The notes under the pieces were generated by a model. The model was not told the origin of the DNA, ran no database searches, and worked only from the letters and a program-made list of their open reading frames with translations. Positions 16,933-23,071 of a DNA stretch of 36,840 nt are shown in pieces. Origin of the DNA: Treponema sp. Lineage in GTDB: Bacteria > Spirochaetota > Spirochaetia > Treponematales > Treponemataceae. Each line of letters opens with the position of its first letter. The stretch's first letter is position 1. Made by a program: the position numbers and the translations under genes. The stretch lies in assembly GCA_017476165.1 (NCBI GenBank), contig JAFVDR010000082.1:1-36840 (forward strand), written 5' to 3'.

Positions 16933-17807
16933 ATGAAACAGACTTTAAGAAAACTCTTTATGGTTTTCGTTGCAGGTTTTATTTTAGTGGGGGGGGTATT
17001 GCTCAAAGCCTTCCGGAGTTTAACAAGCCAAATTCTTTAGTTTACGACGTTGAAAACGGCAAGGAAGAAAAGTTCTGCTACCTTATACAGGGGACGGACT
17101 GGGCGCACGACGGCAAGGTTGTTGCAGAAATTTGGGGCTATGGCGGAAAAGGTAAGCCAGATGAATGGGTTTCCTTGGGTGAAATTACTTTCCTTGGCTT
17201 TAGCGACACGTTCAGACTCAACACTCCTGTTTCCAAGTACGTGAACTATCATTACTATGCCATCCAGCTTAAGGCCGGCAAGCGCAAGTTCCAGATTCGT
17301 GCAGACCAGCTCAAACAGAACCTGAACTTTTATTTCTGGGAAGAGGGAACGGACGTTTCAAAAGCCCCGCTTCCATATAATTCTGACAATCCCGATGCCT
17401 TTGTGTTTGACGTTTACCTTGTTGACAAGAACATTGGCAACAACATGAGAATCATAAACAAAACCGAAACCGACGATGACCTTGAAATCACGGTGTACAA
17501 CTACAACCCGAAAAAGCATTCCTGGGCAACGTTTGGCGAGTGTGTGGCAAAGGCGAGTGCCGTGGAGCGCATGACTTGGGTTGACAAACGCCACATTACT
17601 GAAAAGGTAAAGGACTGGCGCTACTATGGCCTGCACATCTTTTCGAGCGACGGGGAAAAGTCTCTGTCAGACTACAACATTTCCATGACAAAGAACCTCG
17701 GAGGCCTTTACATAACCGTAAAGAACAAGACAAAATCAGATGCTGATGACGTTGAAGAGCTGAAACGCCAGCTCGAAGAGTTGCAGAAAAAGCTCAACAG
17801 CAAGTAA
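16933..17807 (+). CDS. Exported protein, frame broken at a G8 tract (possible phase-variable gene)
   Basis: Start ATG 16933 with AAGGAG upstream and a perfect promoter. The first 19 codons encode a signal peptide (MKQTLRKLFMVFVAGFILV). A run of eight G (16989-16996) follows, after which this frame ends at 17040. One more G (nine) or two fewer (six) joins the signal peptide to the frame that continues to 17807 and gives a cleavage site IAQS. The mature protein (about 268 residues) is beta-rich (YHYYAIQLKAGKRKFQIRAD) and ends in a coiled coil (VEELKRQLEELQKKL). I know no family for it. The gene is either off by phase variation, a recent pseudogene, or affected by a homopolymer error. Confidence 0.75.
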
Positions 17808-17826
17808 AATTCACGCCAGACTTTGG

Positions 17827-17853
17827 ACTGCCCCTTTTTGGGGCAGTTTTTGT
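17827..17853 (+). terminator. Intrinsic terminator after the poly-G gene
   Basis: ACTGCCCC, a five-T loop and GGGGCAGT are followed by a T-run, 20 bases after the stop. Confidence 0.85.
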
Positions 17854-17908
17854 TTCCAATCCTATTCAAAATATTTTCATATCATGATACCATACAGTCG
17901 GTGGCTGT

Positions 17909-19375
17909 ATGTTAAATATCAACAATAATACTTCAAATATCAAGCGTGAAATTCTGGTGCGCATTGCACGGCTTCAGCTTGAAGGAAGGCTCGAAGAGGG
18001 CGTTCACTTTATCCCGAGGGAAATGGCTCCCCGTAACAGCGTTCCCATGCGGTGCTGCATCTATCATGACCGCGAAATCCTTAGGATGCGCGTTTTGGCA
18101 CGGATGGGATGGTCAATCGAAGACGTAGACGAAGAGCGAACGCTCGGTTCGTATGCCAAAGAAGCACTTGTGCGCGAAAAGCCCACATTGCCCATGCTTA
18201 CGGTTCTGCACGATGCCTGCAATGCCTGTGTCCGCTCCCACTACATGGTGACCAATGCCTGTCAGGGTTGCTATGCACGCCCCTGCATGGTCAACTGCCC
18301 CAAAAAAGCCATTACCGTAGACCGCCATGCCCATATCGATGAAAAGGCGTGCATCAACTGCGGTCTGTGCATGCAGAACTGTCCGTACCATGCAATCATC
18401 AAGATACCCGTTCCGTGCGAAGAATCCTGTCCAGTGGGTGCAATTTCAAAGGACGAGGACGGACACGAAAAGATAGACTACGACAAGTGCATCTTCTGCG
18501 GCAACTGCATGAGGGAATGTCCCTTTGGTGCAATGATGGACAAAAGCCAGCTGGTTGATGTCATCGGCAAAATAATGGACAAGGGCAAGAAGGTTGTCGC
18601 CATGTATGCTCCTGCCATTTCTTCCCAGTTCAAAATCCTGCCCGGACAGCTTGAATCTGCCCTGCTTTCCGCAGGGTTTGACCGCGTGTGGGAAGTTGCC
18701 GTTGGGGCGGACATCTGTGCAGACAACGAGGCACGGGAATTTGAAGAGCGCATGGAACGGGGCGACAAGATGATGACTACATCATGCTGTTCTGCCTATG
18801 TCCGTGCGGTGCGCGTTCATGTTCCCGACCTGAACCCCTGTGTGTCCGAAACGCGAAGTCCCATGCACTATACCGCCGAAATTGCCAAAAAGGCTGACCC
18901 CGGCTGCGTCACAGTGTTCATTGGTCCTTGCCTTGCAAAGCGAAGGGAAGCCTTTGACGATGACATGGTTGACTACGTGCTTTCGGCCGAAGAAATTTCC
19001 GCTTTGTTTGAAGCAAAGAACATAGACGTTGCAAAAACGGAAGCCGTTCCCGGTTCCATCATTCCAACATCCAGCGGACGCAACTTTGCCAAGTCGGGCG
19101 GTGTTGCAGAAGCCGTACGCCTGCGCCTGAAAGACGATTCAATACTGCGCCTTGCCAAAATCAACGGACTTGGCAAGGGCGGCATGAAGATGCTCAAGGC
19201 ATACGGCCTGATAAATGCAGGAAAAATTCCGACGCCAAAAGACTGTCCAAACCTGATCGAGGTTATGGCATGTGAGGGAGGCTGCATTGCAGGACCTTCT
19301 GTCATTACCAATCCAAAACAGGCGGAAAGCCAATTGGACAAATATGTCAAGGGTGGTGCACAGGATACCATCTGA
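17909..19375 (+). CDS. [FeFe] hydrogenase, group B-like
   Basis: This is a 488-residue iron-only hydrogenase. A cysteine-rich N-terminal part (about residues 101-130) is followed by two ferredoxin clusters, CINCGLCMQNCP (about 148-159) and CIFCGNCMRECP (about 194-205). The H-cluster domain follows with motif L1 as TSCCSAY (about 291-297), L2 as GPCLAKRREA (about 338-347) and L3 as ACEGGCIAGPS (about 454-464). The overall pattern fits group B (B1/B3) enzymes, not the well-studied group A. Even there L1 normally has proline (CCPA), and here it is serine. Cytosolic proton reduction or hydrogen sensing is expected. Maturases HydE/F/G are not in the window. Start is ATG 17909 with GGTGG nearby. 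Confidence 0.9.
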   Translation: MLNINNNTSNIKREILVRIARLQLEGRLEEGVHFIPREMAPRNSVPMRCCIYHDREILRMRVLARMGWSIEDVDEERTLGSYAKEALVREKPTLPMLTVLHDACNACVRSHYMVTNACQGCYARPCMVNCPKKAITVDRHAHIDEKACINCGLCMQNCPYHAIIKIPVPCEESCPVGAISKDEDGHEKIDYDKCIFCGNCMRECPFGAMMDKSQLVDVIGKIMDKGKKVVAMYAPAISSQFKILPGQLESALLSAGFDRVWEVAVGADICADNEAREFEERMERGDKMMTTSCCSAYVRAVRVHVPDLNPCVSETRSPMHYTAEIAKKADPGCVTVFIGPCLAKRREAFDDDMVDYVLSAEEISALFEAKNIDVAKTEAVPGSIIPTSSGRNFAKSGGVAEAVRLRLKDDSILRLAKINGLGKGGMKMLKAYGLINAGKIPTPKDCPNLIEVMACEGGCIAGPSVITNPKQAESQLDKYVKGGAQDTI

Positions 19376-19438
19376 CGGTCTTGATTCGTGCGGAGTGCTC
19401 AATACCCCGATGCTCTGCATCGAGTGTTGGTGATTCCG
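19376..19438. other. Gap between convergent genes with weak hairpin
   Basis: CGATGC and GCATCG pair around a TCT loop (about 19409-19423), with partly matching outer arms CAATAC and GTGTTG. No T-run is present. It may end hydrogenase transcription. Confidence 0.35.
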
Positions 19439-19819
19439 TCATTTCATGATGGTGTAGACCGATATGCCTGTAAAGAACCCTGCTGCAATGACGAGTGCCT
19501 GCGTTATGGCAGTTTGCTTCCAGAACTGCCTTTTACTGCGCTCCTTTTGCAGCTGCTGCTCGTACTCCTGAACTGCAGCGTTCAAAGCTTCGTTTACGGC
19601 ACGGTCTACCGCCTGTTCCATGATGCCGTCAAATTCTGCCTCCAGCTCTTTCCAGTTGAGCGGCTGCTCGTCGGCACAGTTCTCCGATTTTGTTTCGGGC
19701 TTCTTCTTTTGCTTTGTCTGAAACGCCGGTGACCCTGTCGGTGACCATGCTGCTGCATTTGCCGTGCACAAGATTGCTGCTGCCAGATGCAGCGCCACGA
19801 TTTTTTTTACGATAGTCAT
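19439..19819 (-). CDS. Small spanin-like protein: signal peptide plus C-terminal membrane segment
   Basis: This is a 126-residue protein. The start at 19819 is chosen because GGAGG stands just before it; the longer frame is rejected. A signal peptide (about residues 1-24, ending TANAAA) is followed by a lysine/glutamate-rich helical middle (about 38-95, coiled-coil prone) and a C-terminal membrane helix (about 101-123). This is the layout of a unimolecular spanin, except that a signal peptidase I site replaces the lipobox. It is the last gene of the lysis cassette and overlaps the holin-like gene by 191 bases in another frame, as Rz/Rz1 spanin genes may do. The spanin role is inference from layout and context. 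Confidence 0.6.
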   Translation of the reverse strand: MTIVKKIVALHLAAAILCTANAAAWSPTGSPAFQTKQKKKPETKSENCADEQPLNWKELEAEFDGIMEQAVDRAVNEALNAAVQEYEQQLQKERSKRQFWKQTAITQALVIAAGFFTGISVYTIMK

Positions 19820-20054
19820 GTAATCCTCCTTGTATTGTTCCAAAGCGGTCGGCAATGTGAACGCCGCTTGCACTGCACAGCACCGTAATGATGACGGTGA
19901 GCCATGCATCCTTGTCTACGAATCCATGCAAAAGCAGAATCGTTGTCAAAAACAGGCAGAATGCCTTGAATCCCATGAGCTTTGCTGCCAAAAGCAGTGC
20001 CCTCTTTGCCAGATGGCCGGCAAGTTCCTTAAAAGACATCTTGTATATGTCCAT
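19629..20054 (-). CDS. Holin-like membrane protein
   Basis: This is a 141-residue protein with a positively charged amphipathic N-terminus (residues 1-27), two membrane helices (about 29-45 and 50-66) with the short loop VDKDAW between them, and a hydrophilic C-terminal tail rich in Arg/Lys/Glu. GGGAGG precedes the ATG. The size of the membrane part, the order of helices and the position directly after an NlpC/P60 endolysin suggest a phage holin. The last 64 codons overlap the spanin-like gene in a different frame, and both frames have good ribosome binding sites. Holins form pores that release or activate endolysin. The family was not identified precisely. Confidence 0.65.
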   Translation of the reverse strand: MDIYKMSFKELAGHLAKRALLLAAKLMGFKAFCLFLTTILLLHGFVDKDAWLTVIITVLCSASGVHIADRFGTIQGGLHDYRKKNRGAASGSSNLVHGKCSSMVTDRVTGVSDKAKEEARNKIGELCRRAAAQLERAGGRI

Positions 20055-20532
20055 GTCCGAAATCCTCCCTTAGTACTTTAAGTTCAATGTGCAAATGGGG
20101 GTACAGGTACTCCAGTTCCTTCAGTGTCCTGAATGTTCCCGTGCCGCTTTTTTCGCAACTGGAAACATTCATGAATGTACCGGCAGTGCACGATGTGATT
20201 GCATCAACGCCGCAGTACCCAGCAACGTGTACCGCTTTTCCTTTTTCATCCAAAAAGAAAGCCGCACTGATTGGCTCCTTTCGGTCTGCACTGTACGTGT
20301 ACGGCTGGGTGAACACGGTGCGGTACAGCTCGTCTGCACACACGCGTATGGAGCAGCCCGTTGCCGCACTCAATGCCGCACAGACACTGCCGCTGCAGTC
20401 GCTCCCGCCCAGGCTTGAACCGCCCCACTTGTACGGCGTGCCGTTGAATTCCTTGAGCAGGTGGCGGTAGATGCACGGTGTTGACACTCCTGCATTCCGC
20501 AGTGTGTTTGCCGTAATTTGCAAAGATGTCAT
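20029..20532 (-). CDS. NlpC/P60 peptidase (endolysin-like)
   Basis: This is a 167-residue cysteine peptidase. The start at 20532 has GGGAGG upstream and overlaps the stop of the XhlA-like gene by four bases (ATGA). The NlpC/P60 core is clear: a catalytic cysteine in PYKWGGSSLGGSDCSG (about residues 30-50) and a catalytic histidine in KAVHVAGYCG (about 97-106). It has no signal peptide, as expected for an endolysin that needs a holin to cross the membrane. Enzymes of this family cut peptide stems of peptidoglycan. It lies between XhlA-like and holin-like genes in a four-gene operon. Confidence 0.85.
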   Translation of the reverse strand: MTSLQITANTLRNAGVSTPCIYRHLLKEFNGTPYKWGGSSLGGSDCSGSVCAALSAATGCSIRVCADELYRTVFTQPYTYSADRKEPISAAFFLDEKGKAVHVAGYCGVDAITSCTAGTFMNVSSCEKSGTGTFRTLKELEYLYPHLHIELKVLREDFGHGHIQDVF

Positions 20533-20759
20533 ACAGAACCTCCCAGCTTTAGTCCGAGCATTCCTGCAAGGGCAATGATGCCCGATGCAATGGAAATGAA
20601 TGCGCATACAGCCGCCCTTCGTGCATCGGGAATGTTCTTTACATCGTGTTCAAGATTGTCCAGCCGACCAAGCGTTTCACGTTTGAATTCCCTGTGGTCA
20701 CCCAGCAATTCATGCAGCTGTCCGTTTACAGCAGACAGCAGTTCCTCTGTTTTGTCCAT
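20529..20759 (-). CDS. Small XhlA/holin-accessory-like protein
   Basis: This is a 76-residue protein. The start at 20759 is set by GGAGG just upstream. The N-terminal half is a charged helix with heptad features (LLSAVNGQLHELLGDHREFK, ETLGRLDNLEHDV). It is followed by a single membrane segment AAVCAFISIASGIIALAGML (about residues 50-69). This is the layout of XhlA and similar phage lysis accessory proteins. It is the first gene of the lysis operon and lies behind promoter element A. Sequence identity to a named family is not certain. Confidence 0.65.
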   Translation of the reverse strand: MDKTEELLSAVNGQLHELLGDHREFKRETLGRLDNLEHDVKNIPDARRAAVCAFISIASGIIALAGMLGLKLGGSV

Positions 20760-20778
20760 AAAACCTCCGTTTTCCCTT

Positions 20779-20822
20779 AGTATAGTGAATGAAAAAGCAC
20801 CGGATTGTAGATTAAACTTGAT
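20779..20822 (-). promoter_or_regulatory. Promoter element A of the lysis operon
   Basis: On the minus strand AGTTTAATCTACA (within 20806-20822, the match running ATCAAGTTTAATCTACA) stands 21 bases before a TATACT -10 box (20779-20784). The same element at the same spacing occurs before the LuxR-type gene and the HU-like gene. It replaces the usual -35 box, so it is probably a binding site for an activator or a special sigma factor. Confidence 0.65.
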
Positions 20823-20842
20823 TCCGCAAAAAAAATGCGGAA
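20822..20842. terminator. Short hairpin between LuxR-type gene and lysis operon
   Basis: TTCCGCA and TGCGGAA form a 7-bp stem around a seven-A/T loop, directly before promoter element A. It may be a weak terminator for the regulator gene or an operator. Confidence 0.4.
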
Positions 20843-20856
20843 CCAGCGAAGAAACA

Positions 20857-20877
20857 ATCGGGTTTCCGAATAGGTCT
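20857..20877. repeat. GTTTCCGAA repeat element
   Basis: The 21 bases match the complement of 15540-15560 with one mismatch. It lies immediately downstream of the LuxR-type stop codon. Confidence 0.65.
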
Positions 20878-20880
20878 GCT

Positions 20881-21525
20881 CTAGATGTTCCTGAATGCAA
20901 AGTACTGGAACAGCTGCGCAATGGACTTTGCATTGAATTTTGAAAGAACTTTGCTGCAATAGGTGTCTGCCGTCGTCTTTTTGACACCAAGCATGGAAGC
21001 TATGATGTCGTGCTTGTAGCCTTGCAGCATTCCAAGGCACGCAATGCGCTCCTTGATGGTGAGCAGGTTAAAGTACTCGTCGAACGATGAGCAGCGCGGT
21101 GCCTTGTAGTGCACCAGCCGCTTTGACTTGTAGCGGCGATGCTCCTGGATTGCCCGTGCACACTCTCCCAGTTCCTCTTCGGTTTCGAGGTTTGCAAGTA
21201 CAACGGGAATGTCATGCTGTTCAGCAAGGGCAAGCGTTGCATTCTTGACGGTTTCCGTAAAGATGCATGCACTTACCTGTGTTCCTGCCTGTTTTGCAAG
21301 CAGGCAGGCGGCATCTAGTTCCAGAAAATCCATGGAACCGCTGCAAATGATGATGGCATCGTTGTCTTGCTCAATGATGTGCTTCAGGTTCATCAGTTCC
21401 GTGCACGTGCAGATGAACCGTGCGGGGTACAGCCTGCGGAACAGCGGCGAAAGCAATATTGCTTCGTTTGTGGTGAATCCAACGGTAATGACATTTCTTT
21501 TTGAAGAAAAATCTGTTTTGTCCAT
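20881..21525 (-). CDS. LuxR-type (NarL-like) transcriptional regulator
   Basis: This is a 214-residue protein. The start at 21525 is set by AAGGAG. The N-terminal part (about residues 10-130) has a receiver-like alternation of strands and helices (NVITVGFTTNEAILLSPLF, DAIIICSGSMDFLELDAA, IPVVLANLETEEELGEC) but no clear phosphorylatable aspartate set. The C-terminal part (about 150-214) is a LuxR helix-turn-helix: LTIKERIACLGMLQGYKHDI, IASMLGVKKTTADTYCSKVL and SKFNAKSIAQLFQYF. Its own promoter and that of the lysis operon carry the same element, so it may control both. It is the likely switch of the cassette; this role is inferred. Confidence 0.8.
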   Translation of the reverse strand: MDKTDFSSKRNVITVGFTTNEAILLSPLFRRLYPARFICTCTELMNLKHIIEQDNDAIIICSGSMDFLELDAACLLAKQAGTQVSACIFTETVKNATLALAEQHDIPVVLANLETEEELGECARAIQEHRRYKSKRLVHYKAPRCSSFDEYFNLLTIKERIACLGMLQGYKHDIIASMLGVKKTTADTYCSKVLSKFNAKSIAQLFQYFAFRNI

Positions 21526-21559
21526 AAAAACAACTCCTTTTGTTGTAAAGTGGATTGCT

Positions 21560-21603
21560 ATTTTAATGGAAAAAAAAGCGTCTGTTTGTAGATTAAACTT
21601 GAT
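21560..21603 (-). promoter_or_regulatory. Promoter element B of the LuxR-type gene
   Basis: AGTTTAATCTACA (element 21587-21603 on the minus strand) lies 21 bases before TAAAAT (21560-21565), the same arrangement as element A. The 21-bp repeat array begins about 20 bases further upstream. Confidence 0.65.
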
Positions 21604-21611
21604 GCCAATTG

Positions 21612-21720
21612 GGTGGTATTTTTCCGCCAGCAAAAAATTTTTTTCCGCCAGAAAAAATTTTTTTTCTGGCAGATAAATTTTTTTTTCTGGTAGATAAATT
21701 TTTTTTTCTGGCGGAAAAAT
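21612..21720. repeat. Five-unit, 21-bp-period T-tract array with dyad symmetry
   Basis: CCGCCAG occurs at 21624-21630 and 21645-21651, then CTGGCAG at 21666, CTGGTAG at 21687 and CTGGCGG at 21708. Each copy is exactly 21 bases from the last, separated by runs of T or A. The outer units are inverted copies of each other. Two turns of B-DNA are 21 bases, so the A/T-tracts lie on one face and should bend the helix. It lies between the divergent LuxR-type and BRO-type genes. Confidence 0.85.
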
Positions 21721-21815
21721 ACTTTCTGCTTCTGGAGTTTTTTATCTGCACTCCCGATTCCTGTTTTTGCAGCATGTATATGGAAGAAAAAATGCGAATG
21801 TTTGCCCTTTTTTAC

Positions 21816-21844
21816 TTTACGAGGGGGTGCAAGTGTGGTATGAT
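21816..21844 (+). promoter_or_regulatory. Promoter of the BRO-type gene, probably leaderless
   Basis: TTTACG (21816-21821) and TATGAT (21839-21844) are 17 bases apart. Only six bases separate the -10 box from the ATG at 21851, so transcription would start at or next to the start codon. Confidence 0.45.
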
Positions 21845-21850
21845 AAAGGC

Positions 21851-22453
21851 ATGAAAACACAAAAGACAGCTGCAAAGCTTTTTAACGACAAGTCCATTCG
21901 CTGTGAATGGAACGAAGAGGAACAGGACTGGTACTATTCCGTAACCGATGTTGTAACATTTTTTAAGGATAATAGCGATACTGACGATTACATAAAGAAA
22001 CTCAGAAAGCGCGATACTTCCCTGAGCACAATATGGGAAGACCTTATAGTCCTGCTGCCAGTACAGACCGCAGGTGGAGTTCAGAAGGCAAAATTTGCAA
22101 CAGCAGGCAACATGCTGCGCATTTTGTTCTCTGTAAATTCTGAAAAGGCAAATGCCGTTAAGATGTGGCTTGCCCAGAATGCCGCAGACATGATTGCAAA
22201 CGACAGCGCACCGACATTGGCTTCCATCTTTAAGGATTTTTCCGTACAGAAAATAAGTCAAAAGGCAAAGGCCCTTGCAAAGGAACGTGATAAGGTTGCT
22301 GCTGCCAAGGCAAAGGCTGAAGAAAAGGCTTCAAAGACAGCTGAAAAAACAAAAACTGCTGCCAAGGCAAAGAGTGCTTCAACTGCAAAGTCTACAGGTA
22401 AAAAGACGACTGCCGTCAAAACGTCTGAAAAGAAAAAAACATCGAAAAAATAG
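21851..22453 (+). CDS. BRO-N domain protein with lysine/alanine-rich histone-like tail
   Basis: This is a 200-residue protein starting at ATG 21851; the longer frame from 21767 lies in the promoter region. A BRO-N (phage antirepressor-type) domain covers about residues 10-115: WYYSVTDVVTFFKDNSD, the KLRKRD stretch, ATAGNMLRILFSVNS and KANAVKMWLAQ. The C-terminal third (about 140-200) is almost only Lys, Ala, Thr and Ser with repeated AKAK/SKTAEK units, like histone H1 or other bacterial nucleoid proteins. BRO domains bind DNA and are typical of phages. It diverges from the LuxR-type gene. Probable role: DNA binding or compaction; the exact job is unknown. Confidence 0.78.
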   Translation: MKTQKTAAKLFNDKSIRCEWNEEEQDWYYSVTDVVTFFKDNSDTDDYIKKLRKRDTSLSTIWEDLIVLLPVQTAGGVQKAKFATAGNMLRILFSVNSEKANAVKMWLAQNAADMIANDSAPTLASIFKDFSVQKISQKAKALAKERDKVAAAKAKAEEKASKTAEKTKTAAKAKSASTAKSTGKKTTAVKTSEKKKTSKK

Positions 22454-22494
22454 AGTTTAATCTACATTTTCAGCATAAGAATCTGAAGTATAGT
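22454..22494 (+). promoter_or_regulatory. Promoter element C of the HU-like gene
   Basis: AGTTTAATCTACA (22454-22466) lies 22 bases before TATAGT (22489-22494), reading toward the HU-like gene at 22556. It is the third copy of the element found before the lysis operon and the LuxR-type gene. Confidence 0.65.
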
Positions 22495-22555
22495 ACAGAC
22501 ATACTTAATTTGAAAAAGGGACAGGCGTACGTTTGTCTGTCCCGAGGAGATTTTT

Positions 22556-22990
22556 ATGCTGTATCAGGTTAGAAAATTTGCAAACCCTACCGATGAAAAC
22601 GATGCAAAGGTGTTCCATGCAAGTCCTGTTTGGGAACGTGAAATCAATCTTCGGAGCATTTCCGATGAAATTTCACATGCTTCTTCCATTAACATTGCCG
22701 ATGTACGTGCGGTAATAGAATCCTTTCTGTACCACATGCCTGCCCACTTGATGAATGGCGATGTTGTCCGGCTGGATGATTTTGGCATTTTCAAGCTGAA
22801 ATTTCATTCCAAAGGGCGGGAAAAGGAAGAAGATGTGCGTGCTTCGGACATTGACAATGTTGCAATCAGTTTTCGTTCAAGTCCTATCCTTAAGAACAAG
22901 ATTTCCATGGTAAAGTTTAGCAGGGCACCGGCTGCTGCCGAAGAAAAAACTGCTCAGCAGGGCAATGGTGGTGCCGGTTCCAACGGGTAG
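22556..22990 (+). CDS. HU-family (HIG-type) DNA-binding protein
   Basis: This is a 144-residue protein with GAGGAG before the ATG. The HU-like fold covers about residues 1-125: VRKFANPTDENDAKVFHASP, a helical region (NLRSISDEISHASSINIADVRAVIESFL), the beta arm (GDVVRLDDFGIFKLKF) and SIDN/ISFRSSPILKNKI-like strands. This longer variant with a divergent first helix resembles the HU-HIG type described mainly in Bacteroidetes. The C-terminus is Ala/Gly/Gln-rich. It bends or coats DNA. It follows the BRO-type gene and shares promoter element C with the lysis genes. A terminator follows. Confidence 0.85.
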   Translation: MLYQVRKFANPTDENDAKVFHASPVWEREINLRSISDEISHASSINIADVRAVIESFLYHMPAHLMNGDVVRLDDFGIFKLKFHSKGREKEEDVRASDIDNVAISFRSSPILKNKISMVKFSRAPAAAEEKTAQQGNGGAGSNG

Positions 22991-23024
22991 GTGAGAATGC
23001 AGGCTTTCGGTGAGAGGTGAACGA

Positions 23025-23071
23025 GACCGTCCTTCATTGAGTTTTTTTCAATGAGGGGCGGCCTTTTTTTT
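23025..23071. terminator. Terminator between the HU-like gene and larC (convergent)
   Basis: A long stem (GACCGTCCTTCATTGA with TCAATGAGGGGCGGCC) carries a T-rich loop and is followed by eight T. It ends right at the larC stop and may serve both directions. Confidence 0.8.

Noticed and set aside
21558-21875. Minus-strand open frame rich in Lys/Phe with repeated YQKKKFICQKK-like units
   Set aside because: It is produced by the 21-bp-period array and T-tracts, has no ribosome binding site and crosses two divergent promoters.
19439-22990. Complete prophage
   Set aside because: No integrase, attachment repeats, terminase, portal, capsid or tail genes were seen in the window.
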